A DNA stretch of 64,000 nucleotides from Pelobates cultripes. Lineage: Eukaryota; Chordata; Amphibia; Anura; Pelobatidae. Shown piece by piece: positions 60,861 through 64,000 of the stretch. Positions within the stretch are counted from its first letter, which is position 1, and each line of letters begins with the position of its first letter. A program made the translations under genes and the position numbers. The notes below the pieces were generated by a model. That model was not told the origin of the DNA, did no database searches, and was given only the letters and a program-made list of their open reading frames with translations. The DNA lies in assembly GCA_933207985.1 (NCBI GenBank), contig OW240915.1, positions 268,752,596 through 268,816,595 of the forward strand, given 5' to 3'.

Positions 60861-63328
60861 TTGCAAAATGCAGACTGTGGTAAATTTTCCAATCAATGCC
60901 TGGATGGTAAATAACCAAATTGCAATTTGCGTCAGATAGAGATATTATACCTGAGATTTTCAATTCAGATGCACACTTAGTGCTTAGTAAATTCCACCCT
61001 TTTCATCTATTTAAGTATGTGCTTTGATAGTATAACCACTGGCAGTTCACCTGGCTCATTCAATCTTTAGCGCTTCCATTAGATATGTGTTAAAAGGCTG
61101 CAGCTCCGTTACACAACTAGGTTCAGCATCACTCAGCAACGATAAAAGAAATAGTATCACCCGCACCTTTCTGATAAGATTGTATCAGCAAGATCTTACC
61201 GTGTTTGACACTTTAGATGTTTTGTAACTGTAATATTATGTTGGTTTCAAATTACGCTCTTTTAAAATAGTTTTATAGTGTTTTATCACTGTCCTTTTTA
61301 TATTAAGCATAGCAGCACCATTCAACGTGGCTGAAGATTTTTAAATTACTTGTGTGCTAATTTTTAACTATAAATACCAGAGGGTTGTGTGGCACCTGAA
61401 TTGGTTGCCGTCGGAATTTTGTTGCAGTAGTTAGAACATCATTCTAAATCTATTTGCCTCTAAGTCTATGCAGGGTTGGAATTCCCATTAGTCAGAGTAT
61501 ACACTTTCCTACAGGCGCATGTCCTGTAGGGGGCACCTGTTTTCAGCAATTATGATGTCCCCTTTTGAGTTTAAGAGACACTATTGTTACCAGAACAGCT
61601 ACAGCTTTATCTGATTGTCCTTATGTGTATAGTATGTCCCTGCAGGCTTTTCAATGTGCCTCCTATGGCACCTATATTGATCTGGCCTTGCCATAGACCT
61701 GTGTAGCGATTAATACTTCCAAGTGTTGAGAGGTATACGCTGATTTCTTCAGCTCCACATCAACCTGCTTCTTGGATGATGATTCTGATTACACATAGCA
61801 GTTCAGGGATTACACATAGCGGTTCAGCTGTAGCGCATGTTTTTGGAAACAAAGTTTTAAGTACTAGTAGTTTTGGGATCCAGAAGAGGTTGTGTTGATA
61901 AACAATGTAGCATTATGTGTTGGTATGGTAAAATCCACTGCTGCAGCTGTGATCGTGAATTGGAATAAACTTGGGTATATTTACTAAACAGGAGTTGATA
62001 GCCAAACTGCAAAAAAAACTCAATCTTTACTACTTTAACTATTTTTATAAGCCTATATAAACATCCACGCACACTAGCGTAATGACTCTCTCTCTTTCTT
62101 AAATAGTATTTCATTTTAATGTGTATCACTGGGGCTCCATTCACAATGTGTCGCAGCAAACAAAATATAACTGCAATAAATACATTTAAATGTTATACTT
62201 TGCGCCTGTATAGATGAGTCATAGCAAGGTAAATAACTAGTGATTTCGTAATCTTAGTATATTAAATGTTCTATGTTAGCTATAACATGTTTTCTTTTAT
62301 TTATTTATTTTTTAATAATTTTATGATATTGCACTATGAAAAATAATTTGAAAACTATTCTGAAACATTTATTTGATCGTACTCTAGTGGCAAAAATTAA
62401 CCAGTCTGTTCCTGTCTGTTACATCATACTATATTGCCATTCCATGTTTCCCATCTAATCCTTGCATTTTAACATTAAGTTTGGAGGTGCGCTTTTTTAA
62501 TTTCATGCTTGTCATCATGTTCGTTTTAAACCAATGTGTTTTTGTGCTTACTATGATTATAGTAGCAGTGCTTTATAAGAAAACATGGTGCATTGGTTTG
62601 ATAAAAAGACACATGTCTACAGTAGTGAAAGAATCGACTCACTTAATAATGTGAGAAAGACCAAAGACCTTTACCACATAGGTGCCAAAGAAAACTATAA
62701 GGATAGCTAACTTGTCCCACCATAGTGCACTTTGATTTCGGATATTTTTGTGCCAAGCTCAGACATAACATACTTGACAAGTCGGAAATCCCGAAAGAGA
62801 GGAGACCTGCTATTTGAGCATGTCTACGATGCTAATTAATTTATGGATGACGTTCATGCTCTTAAAGGAGGAGGGTGTCATACAGGCAAGCATGCGCGCA
62901 AATATTGCAGTCTGTCCATATGATAAGCAGTGCTGTAGTATTATGAGCTTAAATGCCCTGAAATTTAACTTCAAGTGCTGCTAAACAATTGTTAATATTG
63001 CTCTTGCGCTCTACTTTCCCCTCATTCCTCCCAACCTTAAATGACAGAATTGGTCTGTCGGTTGATCTGGACAACTGAGGATAATTAATGTGTCACAATA
63101 GGATATTACATGACTAATGAGGTCTGCAAGCTTTGCCATAAGGCAGCTGTACCTAGAGTCCTGGATTGGCACCCACAGAACATGTAGCCAATGTGGCAGG
63201 TCATACATGAACACTTGGGAGCTATAGTGTACATGAGTCTCTTTCTTCATAATCTAGAATTTTAGGCTTCATGAAGGACTGTTTGAACACAGTGTTTCTA
63301 ACTAATGCCAAACTCATTTTTTCTGTAG
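60861..63328. other. Last part of the final TRIM55 intron
   Basis: Mostly unremarkable AT-rich DNA. At 61571 TTAA is followed by gagacactattgttaccag and acagctacagctt, a single end of a family D-like element running to about 61700. The ORFs at 61857-62159 and 63011-63250 have no recognised product. Confidence 0.45.
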
Positions 63329-63451
63329 ACTGGACCTGGTGAAGCCACACGGGGAGATACAGTGGAGAGCACAAGTTCTAATCCGTCAGAAAACCCAGAC
63401 AGCGGACGCCACATGTTCTCCTTTTCCTGGCTAAACTCTTTATCTGAGTAG
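63329..63451 (+). CDS. TRIM55: TRIM55 last coding exon and stop
   Basis: This exon encodes 40 residues, starting TGPGEATRGDTVES and ending RHMFSFSWLNSLSE, followed by TAG at 63449-63451. The last residues match the TRIM55 C-terminus (FSFSWLNSLNE in mammals), a conserved hydrophobic short motif. This motif fixes both the gene identity and the reading frame. The acceptor is ttttctgtag before 63329. No longer ORF marks this exon because it is short and open only after the acceptor. Confidence 0.95.
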   Translation, partial: TGPGEATRGDTVESTSSNPSENPDSGRHMFSFSWLNSLSE

Positions 63452-63890
63452 TTGTCTCATTACAAATAAAATAAAACTTTGTCCACGGAAAACTCCAGAA
63501 ATTATAAGCCGAGACATCGCAGTCAACCAACAGTTCAGATTAAATGTGTAATTTATCCTGTATTATTTTTTTTTTTACTTTTAATGACAATGTGAATTAA
63601 CCTTTCGAGTGCCAGTAAAAGCGAGAAATAAATTGGTTATCCCTTCAGGCACTCAAAGGGTTAGGTTTCTGAACTATCTGCCTTTGTAGCAAAGTTGTGT
63701 ACCGTCATGTTATTTTAAGGAGTGTAATTTATTCTGTCTGCTGCATTATTAAATGTAGACTGTTTGGATCAACAGCATCAACAGACATGTGTGAAAGGTT
63801 GACCTGGATAGGCTAAGGTCCATCTTTTTGTATTTCAGCCCAGACTACTACTGTTACTGTGTAGAATTAATAAAGAATCAGTGTGACATG
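63452..63890 (+). other. TRIM55: TRIM55 3' UTR with three polyadenylation signal sites
   Basis: After the stop codon there are AATAAA hexamers at 63465-63475 (two overlapping), 63627-63632 and 63869-63874. The first lies only 14 bp after the stop. The last is followed by a GT-containing stretch (cagtgtgacatg) and is the most likely main site, with cleavage near 63890. Which sites are used cannot be decided from sequence. The end coordinate is an estimate. Confidence 0.7.
63597..63664. repeat. Small inverted repeat with TTAA-like ends inside the 3' UTR
   Basis: Left arm 63598-63613 and right arm 63648-63663 pair over 16 positions with one G-U wobble and one mismatch. The outer bases are TTAA on the left and TTAG on the right. 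The loop holds the AATAAA at 63627-63632. It looks like a very short TTAA-type MITE, or a remnant of one, in the UTR. Confidence 0.6.
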
Positions 63891-64000
63891 TATCAGCAGA
63901 TTTATAACATGAAAGAAAAGCAATTACCATAAGCTAGGAGTAGAATGTTTCCTACTTTGCATAGCCACACCTATCGCCCCATTCACAGCTACTTGCCAAC

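Larger units (their letters stand above)
6740..63890 (+). other. TRIM55: TRIM55 (MuRF2) gene, 3' part: eight coding exons and 3' UTR
   Basis: TRIM55 is a striated-muscle E3 ubiquitin ligase of the RING, B-box, coiled-coil type. It binds the titin M-band region, associates with microtubules, and forms hetero-oligomers with TRIM63 and TRIM54. The eight exons add up to 412 codons plus stop, and all intron phases match (0, 0, 0, 2, 1, 0, 0 for the seven introns inside the window). The incoming intron is phase 2, splitting an Arg codon. RING exons are not in the window, so the gene starts upstream. TRIM55 is preferred over TRIM63 and TRIM54 for two reasons: the protein has a long Ser/Glu-rich tail containing DPLLYPSWYKGQ, and it ends in FSFSWLNSLSE, the hallmark of TRIM55. 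Intron lengths are 5922, 21587, 5467, 82, 311, 5506 and 16597 bp. No frameshift or internal stop was seen, so the gene looks intact. Confidence 0.95.

Noticed and set aside
1..64000. CRISPR arrays, operons, tRNA or rRNA genes, or a novel defence system
   Set aside because: The tandem arrays have no spacers, the gene is a spliced vertebrate gene, and no cloverleaf or rRNA sequence was recognised on reading.

Overview
The window is vertebrate genomic DNA. It holds the 3' three quarters of one protein-coding gene on the + strand, TRIM55 (MuRF2, the muscle RING-finger protein), set in introns full of transposable elements. Eight coding exons can be read: 6740-6905, 12828-12923, 34511-34744, 40212-40234, 40317-40441, 40753-40943, 46450-46731 and 63329-63451. 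Every intron has GT and AG ends, and the phases join without a break into 412 codons and a stop. The exons encode the B-box, the coiled coil, the COS box, an acidic linker and the conserved TRIM55 C-terminus. The RING exons lie upstream of base 1. I found no second gene on either strand; most other ORFs are repeats or chance.

The repeats suggest an anuran amphibian, species not determinable. There are many short palindromic elements with TTAA target duplications (Kolobok/T2 or piggyBac type, abundant in Xenopus). There are also hAT fold-back elements with 8-bp duplications, Tc1/mariner and Tigger-like remnants, CR1/L2-type LINE fragments, a 3' L1-like retrocopy, and a solo LTR with a perfect 5-bp duplication. 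Repeat families are named A to F here, only by similarity within the window.

Layout: 1-6739 is intron upstream of the B-box exon, with an indel-free minisatellite of 45 units of 37 bp (2664-4328). 6906-12827 carries a hAT fold-back (7918-8262) and a second hAT-like element (9369-10166). 12924-34510 is a 21.6-kb intron with a CR1-like LINE split by a TTAA element, two large TTAA elements with AT arrays, and an L1-like 3' end. 34745-46449 holds short exons and further MITEs. 46732-63328 is a 16.6-kb last intron with an L2-like fragment, a second copy of the hAT fold-back, the solo LTR and a 77-bp inverted repeat. 63452 to about 63890 is the 3' UTR, with three polyadenylation signal sites.

I did not find a new biological system. 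The best leads are structural: the minisatellite's block duplications, the nested insertions that give a relative time order, the near-identical inverted repeat, a possible poison microexon, and a small inverted repeat around a polyadenylation signal in the 3' UTR.
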